From positions 248,001 through 312,000 of the forward strand of contig JAOCPU010000008.1 in the NCBI GenBank assembly GCA_035772785.1: 64,000 bases of DNA, read 5' to 3'. The notes beneath the pieces are model-generated. The model was given only the letters and a program-made list of their open reading frames with translations. It ran no database searches and was not told the DNA's origin. The stretch's first letter is position 1, and the number at the start of each line of letters is the position of its first letter. The translations under genes and the position numbers were made by a program. Of this stretch, positions 1 to 11,300 are shown piece by piece. The DNA is from Phlebiopsis flavidoalba (Eukaryota; Basidiomycota; Agaricomycetes; Polyporales; Phanerochaetaceae).

Positions 1-218
1 TTTTTGAATATATTTCGTGGCGCAGCCGACAATAAGGCTTCTCAAGGTAGGCTACTACTGTTGTTGCACATGAATATCTCTTTTACTTACACTGTTCAAT
101 CCCAAGGGTTCCCATCGAACCTTAGACACAGGATCTCGATGAGATGCCGCACATTTATACCTCAAGACTGTGTGTGTGACACCTGTTTACCACCTTCCCC
201 CCCCCAAAAAAAAACGCT

Positions 219-1502
219 ATGCCTACAGCCACTATCGACACAAAGGGAAACTATGTACACTACGATGAGCTCAGGCGCCGCCGAAAAAATCTCACGGATT
301 ACACGACTATGATTTTCGTCCCCACGGTCATTCGTTCAATGCATGCCAGTAAGGCTTAATGAAAATCGCATTCTTCGCGCACGACGTTTACTCAGTATGT
401 CTTCCAGCCACATTCAAACATTTGCTTCCACTTGCCTCGGACCGTGGATTGCGCAATTTTCACGATGAATTTTGAGGGACTACACGAGAGAGGCTCGAGT
501 AAATATTCGGTTAGGAGAAATGCGCAGAAATGGACCAAAGGATACCGGAAGTGCATACCGAGGTCGAGGGAAAACAGGTTTCTGCGTTCAAATCAGTCGA
601 AAATTCGGCCACGACATCGCGCATCGGCTTCGTCCAATATGTGTGTAAATCGCAGGGGGCGACTAAAATCAGACAGGATGGAGAACACCGATCAGGTGGT
701 GTAATTCTGGTAACCTGGTCACTGAGTAACGCGGCACACTACTGGCTTTTCCTCGGCGACCCAGAGGCTTTGGATGGCCGAAACCAAGGCGATCCTTCAA
801 ATCTACCTGCGCAAGGTTGTTCTTTACGGTATCTATCGAGCGACATTCATTTATATTGGTTCGGAGTTGACGCGATCTGTAGATCCCGCGGCAACATGTT
901 CTAGGAGACGGTGTACTCAGAAATCGGTTTGCATTTCCCCCTACTGAGCGAGGATCTTCAGGAGACGCAAAAGCCAGCAGTGTTGGCGCGCAGTGGGCGT
1001 CGTCTCACTACCAGCCAATCAAAGATATTGCGTCCATCACCGGCGGAAACTCTCCAGAATCGGACTCTCCTCCTTGAGAGATACCAACAATTCACACGAT
1101 GACGCGTGAAGAGCTCGATGAGCTGTTCGAGCCCACAGTCCTCCACCGTTCTGGCCGAATCGCCGCACTTCCAAGCTCAATCTATCACAAGAACCTTCGC
1201 CATGCATTTCTAGATGCGGACTCAGTTCTGCCCGCAGTTGACGCAGTCGCCCTATGGTGCGATCAGTCTATGTGGCTCTCTGTATCTGGGCTGCAAAGGT
1301 TTCTGGACAAACCTGGTTCACGAGAGGAGCTGTCCGTTGGTAGGAAAAGGCCATTTGACCATCAAGAAACTGGAAAAAGCGAACCAGGTTTTTGTAAGTC
1401 TTGTTAAATCTCCGTCTTGTGTTCCTGCTCTCATACGATGGTTAGTTTCATTGGGAAGAGCCGGAGCGCTTCCTGTCTATCATCAAAGAGGTCGTGCAGT
1501 AA
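219..1502 (+). CDS. alpha/beta-hydrolase-fold-like protein, tandem copy 1
   Basis: Spliced gene starting MPTATIDTKGNYVHY and ending HWEEPERFLSIIKEVVQ-stop. The protein matches the downstream gene at 2018-3236 along its length, so the two are tandem duplicates. Introns are supported at about 349-407, 829-882 and 1394-1445. Basidiomycete proteins with this start and a later LDAD..LP.VDAVALWCDQS segment are annotated as AB-hydrolase-1-like. The oxyanion-type HG near the N-terminus can be read, but I do not see a clean GxSxG nucleophile elbow, only GGVILVTWS, so catalysis is unproven. At least four small frameshifts interrupt the frame (near 265, 320, 465 and 1352), mostly extra bases. The substrate is unknown. 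The gene model is fairly secure; the enzyme class is only moderately so. Confidence 0.6.
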
Positions 1503-2017
1503 TCACGACCTTCGGACGTCGTCACGTCGGATTGGGGTCGCGGTAGTAGCGCATACATCCAGTCGTTCATCCATGATTATGAAAATCCTTGCCGCAAAAT
1601 TCTAAGCACCTCAGCGGTCAGTGTGCAGTCGATGATCATGTAAGTATCTGTAGTATGTACTTCGACCCTTCGGGGTTGTACTTCATTCTTTTTGGTAAGT
1701 CTCTTGATCGATCATGCCTTCTGACGCGCTGAAACACACAGTAAACGTGACCAACGTTTTAGCTTCATGACGAACTTGAACCTTGAGCAAAATCCCCATG
1801 TCGTCAGCAGCTATTCTCATGCTTTCCGTCCCCCGTGTATTCTGCTACCACGATGTGAACTCGCAGCGAATCATCTCCTGGTAAGAGCTAACTTGATTTA
1901 GAAAACCATCACTTCGTTGATCCCAGGAGCCGTGTGTTGATTTAAGCAGATCCTCACTCGACACCAGCGACTCGGTCTCTCCTGAGTCCTTCATCATAGC
2001 TGCCCCACGAACTGCCA

Positions 2018-3236
2018 ATGCCTACCGCTCCGATCGACGATAAAGGAAATTATGTATACTACGAAGAATCAGGTGTGCCCGAAGGGAGTACACGATTATG
2101 TGACCATCGTTATGGTTCATGGATCCCTAATCAATAGCGGTGAGTGGACGTTAAAAGATCTATCGAGAGCTTTCGACTGACAGCCTAATTATCTTAGCTA
2201 CATTCAGGCCGATGTTGCCTATAGCATCGAACTACGGCTTCCGTATCTTCACAATGAATATGCGCGATTACCGGGACTCGAGTCCCTATACCCCCGGGGA
2301 AATGGCGGCTATGGCGAGCTCTGATCCTGAAGACCAGGCGTCTGCGATCCGCCTTGTCGGTCAAGATATCGCCAACTTCATTGCTTGGGTATGTAAGACA
2401 CAAGGAGTGCCTAAACTTGTTCGCAGCGAGAGTCAGACGAAGGGTGGCGTCGTTCTGGCGACTTGGTCAAGGAGTAATATGGGGCTCCTGTCCATCCTAG
2501 GAGATCCAGAAACCTTGGAAGGAGAAAATAAAGAGATAATCTCGAGTAATTTGCGTAAGGTAGTTCTCTATGGTGAGTCGAGCATGACAATGTGGCCATA
2601 TGATTTATAACTAGCTGTTTTTTGCAGACTGCCCGTGCGGTATTTTCGGAGTATACCCAGAGTTCGGATTGCACTATCCTATCAGGAGCCCAGAAATACC
2701 TTTACCTCAAAAGCCCGCTGCGTTCGCTCAATGGGTCTCAGCCTATTACGATGCCATACCAGCAGGCATGCCAATTACCCCAGAGGCACTTCGCAAGCGA
2801 GCTATTCTGGCGCACCTCCCGCCGACACTGGCGAAACTTCCACCAGCAGAATACGCGCGGACATTCGATCAGACTGTCTTTGACCGCTCGGGCCGTCTCG
2901 TCTCAATGACGATGACGGACGAGATTTTCCAGCGGAACTTCCGCCGGACGTTCCTTGACGCAGACGCGATTCTGCCGGGGGTGGATGCCGTCGCGCTGTG
3001 GTGTGACCAGTCGATTTGGGTCTCCGTCTGGGGGATCAAGGTTCTCGAGGATCTCCTCAAAGAGGAGTCGAACGTTGGTAGGAAAAGACCAGTCACTGTT
3101 CTAGAGCTGAAGAATGCCCAACCATTTCGTAAGTTTTCGACGTTTGGTCCTATACGTGACACGAGCATCTGACTTTCCTTAGGTTCACTGGGATGAACCT
3201 GAGCGGATGCTTCGCGTTTTGAGAGACGTGATTTAG
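2018..3236 (+). CDS. alpha/beta-hydrolase-fold-like protein, tandem copy 2
   Basis: Three introns fit well: 2140-2197, 2573-2627 and one beginning near 3129 and ending at 3182. The product begins MPTAPIDDKGNYVYYEE, passes through an HG oxyanion-like turn (about residue 37), an FTMNMRDYRDSSPYTP segment and GGVVLATWS, and ends HWDEPERMLRVLRDVI-stop. It parallels copy 1 at 219-1502, with about 500 bp between them. One extra C near 2088 breaks the frame before the first intron. An extra C before the last donor (TTTC|GTAAGT against TTT|GTAAGT in copy 1) would otherwise give a different short C-terminus. Homologous basidiomycete proteins are annotated AB hydrolase-1; the function is not established. 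Expression together with copy 1 is possible but not shown. Confidence 0.65.
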
Positions 3237-4673
3237 TAACTGTGGAGTAATAATTTGAGTTAGCTACTTTTACTGAATGTAGTATAAAATTGAATCGTCC
3301 CGCTTTATGTACGCCCTTCATACATGACCAAATGTCTCTGTTCTACCTCGCCGGAGCCGCAAATCGATCTATAGCGATAATGGTATTTATCGTCGTGCGT
3401 GCGTTCGCAGAGGTACTGCAATCATCCGCGCTTCTGGTGTCCAGGATCAAGGAATTGCGGTAACCGTCTGTTCGGAGGAGATTCTGTAATTATAGACTTA
3501 CCCACGACGTGCCGGAAGTGACGGATACCGGTCGCACAGGCTTGCGTTCATCGCACATCCGTACGTGATCGTGTACCTATCGGCGTTGTTGTTTGCAGCG
3601 CGCGATCCTATTGACGTAGGCTACGTGGACGTCGCACATTCCGACCTGAGTCTATGACAACTTCAGGTCCAAGGGGTCGGTTAACAAGCCACTTGGTCGT
3701 CGTGAAAACGTCATAGACACATGGCAGTGCGGGTCAAAGCGCACAGAACGGGCGTGGTAGCTATCACCCGCCACGAGGTCTGGGCCTTGTCGCGGGAGAT
3801 GGAGGACGGTTTGACGGTGGTGATATCGGACGTAGTAGTCTGACACGCCCTGAGTGTGAAATATCTAGCCATCTTTCCAGGTGAGCGGAAGCGAGGGACT
3901 GGACCCGAAGCCGAAATATCCGGATTTATGGTAGAGTTCCTTGTGGTAGTGATCATACAAATGCTGAAGTCGTGCTCACCAAATATCAAATCTTCCTTGA
4001 ATTGCGCTGGTGTGGTGCTACTATGGTAGCTCAAGCGAATTTCAATACGTTTAACTAGCTCATGTGCTTGTAACGTTGAAAGGTCAACTGTAGGAGCTGC
4101 GCGCGTAGGAAGGGATGCAGAGCATCGGCGGGCTGTCGGCGGGCCGCCGCCGGGAGCGAGGAAACGATTTGCGGGCGCAAGGAGAGGAGACCAGTCACGA
4201 TGTCGTATGTGACGCGGAGGGAGGGTATCGCAAGGAGGAGCTCATAAATAAGTGACAAATGTTTCGCGTGACGTTCCTGGCGATTGCGATCAATGAGCTC
4301 CACAAGGGAAGCTCGCTCGGGCTATATATGGATGCGTGGGTTCCATATAGAGTAATTCGGAGATAGCCGGGCACGGTGGAGCGCATCAATGAGCCGTGCT
4401 CTTCCTGCCTCTTCCCAGTTTATACACGAAATGGGCCTCCGGCGCTGCGACAAGCAACGGCGACAACGGGCGGGGCAGCGGCGGGGGACTTTCAAGACGG
4501 GTTTTTTGGCTACGGCAGACAACCGCTTTGTGGCGATTTGAACCAGCAGAGCGGGCAGAGGCGGTGAACGTTCTCGAATAGAACAATGAACAGCGGACAG
4601 AGATTGGGTTTGACGTCACGTTCAGCGTTGGAAGTGCGCCCCCGTTTCATTTTTGCTCACCGAGTCTCCCAGC
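3237..4673. other. intergenic stretch with one possible small minus-strand gene
   Basis: No plus-strand gene is recognised. On the minus strand a TATATA-containing motif (about 4322-4330) is followed by an 82-codon frame (4303 down to 4055). Its product, MELIDRNRQERHAKHLSLIYELLLA..., reads as an amphipathic, Arg/Leu-rich helical peptide and looks more protein-like than the surrounding frames. I cannot assign it to a family. The rest holds only short frames in shifting phases. Confidence 0.3.
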
Positions 4674-7223
4674 ATGCTTCCCAGGATTATCTGCCAGTCT
4701 TTCCGCACCAGTCCTGCCTTCCCTCCCCCTCGCGACGGACCGAGACCGCACCTCTACAACGCCGCACGCCTCTCGTCGACCCCTGCGACGACGATGGTCA
4801 CCTCGCGCTCGTCGTGTGCCAACCTCAACTCGACCGCGGACCTAGCTGCTGCGTCGTCGTCCTCCCTGCCGCGCCCTCGACCGACGTTACTTTGATCCTC
4901 ATCGCTACTCTGGCCTATCAACCTCATCCTCTCCTTCCTCTGCCGAGAGCGTGCACCCTAGTGGCATCCTCGCGTCGCCACCACCACCAAGCCGTTTCAA
5001 CACATAGAAAGCTATGCAAGTGCCGGATCCATAGATTCTCCTTTCCTTGGCGCAGGCCGCCCTCTTTCGTTACCTTACGAGGTAAGCTTTCGCCCAGCCT
5101 GACGTCTTAGGGTTTGTCTAACCTCATGTTCAGTACACGCTTCCCCCTGATCCTTCGACATGGGGGCTAGAGTTCACCAAAAGAGTACAAGGACGACGAC
5201 GACGACTCCACCCGAACCCGACGCCGTTCGCCAAACCGCTCAAAATTAGAGCGGGACGGCGCACGTAGTTTCCTGGAGAGGTCTCGTGAACCTAGGCAAC
5301 GCTCATTGTCATCACCACTGGCCTCATCGTTCCCCCTCCTGTGAGTCCACATCCATTTGCGGTTCCCGCGCAGTACGTCCTTCGTGATGTGGAACTCTAC
5401 TCATTAGCTTATTTTTGTATACCAGCGCCGGCTACCCATTGATATCGCACTTTACCGAGCGGCAGCCGTCCACACTTGGGGCGTTCAATCTGGTTGCGGA
5501 ATATCATAAAATGCGTCGGGCCAGGTTCCAGCTGCTCGAAGTGCCGCTTTGCGCTCATCGACCCGGGGACACGCCGCAAGACGCATACACCCGCCAATCC
5601 CCCCTTGACTCCTCACAGACGTTTGACCTCGTGTTCTCAGACGAGTTCAATGTTGACGGCGCCGCACCTTCTACCCCGGCGACGACCCGTTCTGGGAGGC
5701 GGTAGACCTGCACTACTGGGCGACGAACAACTTGGAGTGTTTACGAACCCGGCGTCTGTCACGACGCAGGGCGGCGAGCCTCATGATCACGCTCATGGAG
5801 AAGGAGGACCGCATGATCTCAACTATCAGGGAGGCATGATCACCAGTTGGAACAGTTATGTTCTGACTTTCTTTTTGTTTTGCTTCACGGCGAGGCTATG
5901 TCGAGGCGAGCGTACAACTGCCCGGCGTATGCGTGAGCAACGAATTCAGGGACTCTGGCCTGCGGTTCTGGATGACTGGGGAACCTGGGGCGAGCGGATA
6001 CGGTGCTCGACGCTCGAGGGCATGTGGCCGTAACACGTACGATGAGTGTGACATCGGCAGCCACAGTCGCCGAATCAGTCGATTAACGGGAATCCGCCTG
6101 CGGCGTTGGTCCACCCCGGTGATAACTAAAAGAATGTAAAGGCTGGCGTAGCTTGTCGTTACCTTCCAGGCCATAAGCAGCTGTCGAGATTGTAACGTGT
6201 AATTTTGTTGTGAAGGATCCTTCGCGGGCATCGAAGCACAACGATGGAACCTTCGTGGCGGTAGGCTGCGCCCGGAGATCGACATGTCTCGAGGTCGCAG
6301 GTTACGGACGGTGCGCTCCCTGGTGAAGTGCAGGTGGGCCCCTGACTAGGGGGACAGGTCTCTCCAGAAGTGGCAATGGGCTGTGAGTGCTTACTACTTG
6401 CCCGAATACTATTGCATGTCATTAACATGTTCGAGGCAGCCATTCAATGCAGGCTACATCTGGAAAAAACACCTCTGATAAACGAAATTCATATACGATA
6501 CCTCGATATCAGAACCAAAACACTTCATTGGTTAGATGCGACCACAACAAGCGGATCGTTCTGTGACTACCAATACGAACCCGCCCTCAACACCTCGTTG
6601 GCTAAACTTTAGTGTTATCACGAATACCCCGATCCCAATTTCGTACCCAACGCAGTATCCGCGCGACACAGCTACCCCAGCAGAGTGCCTGGCGGGTATT
6701 CAGATCCGGCAGGCGCAAGGCTGCTTCGCGGTATATGGCCGTCGAATACAAGCTGCCCCCCAGGCTTCGACGACTCGCATAATATCTCGTGGATATCGGA
6801 AAATATACTAAGCTCTCGTGGACACTCAACGTGGGCGGGCATGGGCGCCGATTCCGCTCGGAGATCGCTGCACAGACCCTGTCCCACGGAGCCCATGTAC
6901 GCACTCCCAGTATCCTGGTCGGGAGCGAGCGCTTAGTATTCCCCTCTTTTTCATTCAGAAAACTGATTCGCGCACCTCGGGCATGTCGCATAACTTGGGC
7001 CGTCGGACCTCGCGCATATTCCTTCAGGTTTCCCGGTTACACATGCGCATCGACACTCCGGGGTTGTACCAGCCCTCGGACGCACGCAACGGGGTGCGAC
7101 CTCGGCCGACTTTCCGACGCAGAGCACATCAACGAGGAACCTCGAGGCGTACACGAACCGAACCTCACGACGTGGCGGCGGCGATATGGGCAGCCGTGGC
7201 CGAAGAGCAGCTGCCTGGACAGT
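4674..7223 (+). CDS. KRE6: beta-1,6-glucan synthesis protein KRE6/SKN1 family (GH16-like)
   Basis: Type II membrane glycoprotein of the secretory pathway, needed in fungi for beta-1,6-glucan assembly. Domain order: a Ser/Pro-rich cytosolic N-terminus (ARLSSTPATTMVTSRSS); an Asp-rich patch (about 5190-5210); one transmembrane helix (LIVITTGLIVPLL) split by intron 5341-5425; then the lumenal GH16-like domain. Recognisable blocks are AGYPLISHFTERQPSTLGAF, DLVFSDEFNVDG, YPGDDPFWEAVDLHYW, QGGMITSW, PFNAGYIWKN, GCFAVYG and, at the end, NLTTW..YGQPWPKSSCL. The GH16 catalytic ExDxxE pattern is visible as EIDM-E at 6275-6293, with one extra base inside it. Many small frameshifts occur (for example a five-C run at 5333-5337 and around 5490). 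The start codon is uncertain because the N-terminus is low complexity. Family assignment is firm. Confidence 0.88.
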
Positions 7224-8369
7224 GTGAAAGACTTGTCGAGGAGTTACCGTTTCTTTCTTATTCATGTCGGATGGGTGTTTGTAGATTGGATTCGTGATAC
7301 CCGTTCTAGTCAGTTAGTGGTCACGAACTCGCCCCACATCGAATTGGTCAGGCTCACTTTGGGCTTCTGGGTTCTCAGACGACGATTAACCTACATTAAC
7401 TATTCCATAGTTATTCTTTTCAAAATACGGTTGGCGAGGACTTAGTATGTGTATTCTTATGGCGTCTTTTTCCCCACACCGAACTTGCATTGAACACTGC
7501 ACGCATATACGCATTTAGACCTATAGTCTGAAAATAGACTAACGTGTGATGATGCATGCACAGAAGCTGGCCAAGTGAAAATGCGAGTGAGTGGCCTGGC
7601 AAGTATGAGATTATCTGATACAAGCGAGGCGTTGAAAGCCATTTGCTATGAATCGAATAAGTAAGTATGCACGAAACACTGAGAACCAACCGGGTATATA
7701 TACCAGAACCAAAGTTTGCAATTCGATGATCCGCGAAAGAATCAAGTACGAGCAATGTAATTTCAGCCTTCTACTGCTAATCAATTTATGATACTTGTGA
7801 GTCCGTACCTCGGGCCAAACCTCGGCCAGGACTTCTCGGGGCCTTGTGAAAGTGCAGCGTGGGAAAGGGTGAGAAAAGAACAAGCGGTATGCCCTGTCTC
7901 GGTGTGAGCTCTCCGAGTAAAAATATGAGTAGTCGCTTGAATATAAATTGTATGTGTACCAAACTTGGCCAGCTAACTAGATCAGACGCTGCGATCTATG
8001 GCATTACATCATCCGAGTTTGTCGAAGTGTAAGCACAAGGTGATCAAGGTCTCGCGCCGTTGTCCACGTGACATGCACATTGCTCGCGAGCATCACTTTG
8101 AGCCTCACCGTGACTCAGCCTTTTTCCTCCCTCCACCAATACATCGTCTAGACTCTTCTCCACTCCTTTATTGTGCAACAATCCTTCAACGTCAATAATA
8201 GCATGCGTCCCTGCTGTATAGTCTCCTCAAATTCGAGGGCGCGCACGCGTCGATTCTCTCACAAATTCAGAGTCTCGCACTGAGGCTTCTCTCGCTTTCG
8301 CTACGACTTCGATCTGCCATACATGCATGATCTTTCGATTTTCTCGTGGATCAAGGTCATCACAAAGAT
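7224..8369. other. intergenic, promoter side of the giant gene
   Basis: This stretch lies between the KRE6 stop and the giant gene. Only short frames without recognisable domains are present on either strand. A pyrimidine-rich tract with TTTTTCCTCCCTCC (about 8129-8142) lies upstream of the next gene and is typical of fungal core promoters. I see no RNA gene. Confidence 0.4.
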
Positions 8370-11300
8370 ATGGATAGCTCCTCCGATGCTCTCCTCGAAT
8401 GCTTGGCGGCAGTTCAAGCCAGTCAAGGATGTCGATACACTCTCACAGGTAACGAGTCATTGTAGATGTCCAAATCGTCGCGCATTCGAGTGTATTGTGA
8501 TCGCTAAGTACGACATATATACGGTGACGTTTCGAAATACTGTGCAGGATTCTGGGCTTAGCGCAGCGATTCGCAGTATGTTTATGAACGTATTCGGGTT
8601 GCTACTGTGAAGGGGGTACATTGTGTTGGACCTTTTCAGATGACCATCCGTGGTGCTGGGTCGTTTTCGTTTCTACGCTACCCTTGGTGTTTGTGGCAGT
8701 GTGATGCATATCAAAAATCGGCCCTGTGCCCATCCTCACAGATGACACCAGGCAGTAGGTTCTCAAGAAGCTCCGTTCTCAATAGCCTCTCTTGCTAGAG
8801 AGCTCTCTATTTGCTCTTTTGATGAAAGAAGCCGCTAGGATGTTCTGACCGCAGCACAGAAACAAGGCCCTTTGTTAGTGCAACATGCGCATGCACAGTC
8901 GGTATGTGTTGCAACAAAACGAGCAGGCATCTGAATCTTATCCCCCTGGTTCATAAAGACCGTCCACGCCGCTCGATCTAGGCCCCAGCTACCTTCTTCT
9001 CCCCCCATTCTCGCGCCGTCATACTCGAGAGTCGGCGATTTCAGGTGTTAACAGATCGTACGAAATCCTACCATGCTAGTGAGTGTATCTCAATTGACAT
9101 GAGCTTCACTACGCCTCTCTTAGAAGGTAAAAAGAACCAGAAACATCGTCATGGCAAGAAGACGAAGAGTGCCGCCAACACTGCAAACAAGGCGAATGGT
9201 AACGTCTAAGCATCCAAACGTGTGCGAGGACCAACTCAAACGCTACCATTTTCCAGGTCCTCAGGTGCGCCAACATCGTGAGCTGTGTGCGCTGCACTAA
9301 CAGGATCACTGTAGTCCCGCAACGCCACCGACAAAATCGCGTTCCTCACCCGACCGGGACCTGTTGACATCTCCCATCACTTCTTCCACGGGGGCCCGCC
9401 TCCCGAGGATGTAGTCATGGAAGATCAGACGCTCCCCGGCCACTTTCGTGCCAATTCCGCGCAGCACACCACAGATGCCTTTAGTACTGTGATGACATAG
9501 CAAACTCAGACAATAACTGGCCGATCTTTGGATGGACGTACCGCCAACGAAGGCGTGACGACTATAGATAACGATTTCGAAGGACTCATCTGCATCTTGC
9601 GGAATCATGCGAAAGGGACCTTGTTGAGTCTGGTCACCGGGCATGTATAGGATTCTGGATCCCGTTATCGAGCAGAGTAGCAGTGGCTTAGGTCAGTGAC
9701 TCCATGGCTAGCATAGGTACCAACACTGACGTATCCACACCAGTTGACAAAATCATCATCTGCCAGGACTCTTTCGGACGGTTCGTCAACGACATATGCA
9801 GCGGGGCATACCAGTCAATGACGCATGTCAACTTCACCGCGTTGGATCAAGGCCTCGATTTCGCCGCTCGGCATATACGGTAGCAGGAGCGAAATATGTT
9901 CGTTATCTTCGTGATTTGGACGCGATCGTGACGATGAAACGTATGTAGACCATGAGTCGCTTCAGGCTCTTCTTTAAATGCTTCGTTACAGCGCGCAGAG
10001 GCTTCTAAAGGAGGGAACCGACGACATGCCTGAGTTTCGCAAGCCTTTACGTGCTGGGCTTCTATGTCCTTTATGGCAAATCACGTAGCATAGTTTTCAC
10101 GTCATCTTTTGGCCCCAAGACACAACTTGGCAAACGATGATTGCATCTCAGCAGTAAAAACGCAATCGGGTGACATTTATGAGGTAAGCATGCCATAGAC
10201 GTCTGGCTACCCACATATTACTCAGCTCATCCTCCCTATCCCCCCAGATACTTAACCAAGATTACCGACCAAATTCTAGCTCTTGTTTTCCGATGAACAT
10301 GCAGCCGCTATCGTTTGGAGTTCTGGCAAGGCAGACGCCGGATCTGATGAAGATACCGACCGAGGAGACGCAGGACCTCAATACCGTGCGCAGACTGTAC
10401 ACTTTCGAGGTCGCCAAGACCAAAGAACAAGAAGAGAATGTCACCGTCTCGCCAGGCTTTCACGGTAAGTGTCCATTTCTAGTCTTCAAATTGTGACCGC
10501 TGATTCTGTCCCTGTTGATGAAGATATCGACTAACCACGTCGCTATCCCGGAACTCCCCAACGATCCCTCAATAACTCCCGACACATTTGCTCCTCGTCT
10601 CGTCGCGGCGATAATGCACTCGGTATCATGACTGCAAGCTACGTATCAGAGTGTGACCATACAAGCCGTCTCGAAATGAGGAGTATCAATCCTTTAGGCT
10701 ACAGTCGCTGATGTAAGGCGCTTGTATATTTGCGTGGTCGCAAGCTGAAGATTTTGACACAGAGAGACTGGATCATTCCGTCTGAGTGACTCACTCTCCG
10801 AAGAAGCCCTTACGTTGCTCACCAACGCAGGCCTCCCAAAAACACGCTGTACCAATTAGATGCATGGTCCACTCTCGAGTCTCAGAGACAGTCTAACGGA
10901 ATATCAAGTGCAAGAAGAAGAACAAAAGATTCTCGCTCAGCTCGAAGACGATGTGCGGGCGGGACATGATATGCTTTACTGTGCGCTCTCGTCGGAGGCT
11001 GCCGGCGTTGTCATTGAGAAATTCCCGTGAGTCGAAACAATATCATACTGGACTCATCTCATCCTTTCCAATAGAACTCTGAACCGAGAACAATTAACTC
11101 AATCGCCTCCATCTGAAGACACGCTCGCTCGAGGTAAGGTCCCATTGGGGATTCCGACGTAGTAGCCATACTCACTACACTACTATCTAGGCAGAGAGCT
11201 TCTAGACAGCTTGTGTGCTCTCCACCCGACAGTTGCAAGGGAGCGCAAAGATTTGCTCTCTAGCTCTAAGCTAAAAGGATCAAGACCAAGGAATTTGAAA

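Noticed and set aside
7560..7660. TGGCCAAGTG, resembling a tRNA A box
   Set aside because: No B box or cloverleaf downstream.
8323..8610. 95-codon frame beginning MHDLSIFSW
   Set aside because: It is out of phase with the better N-terminus MDSSSDALLECLAAVQ at 8370 and reads through a likely intron.
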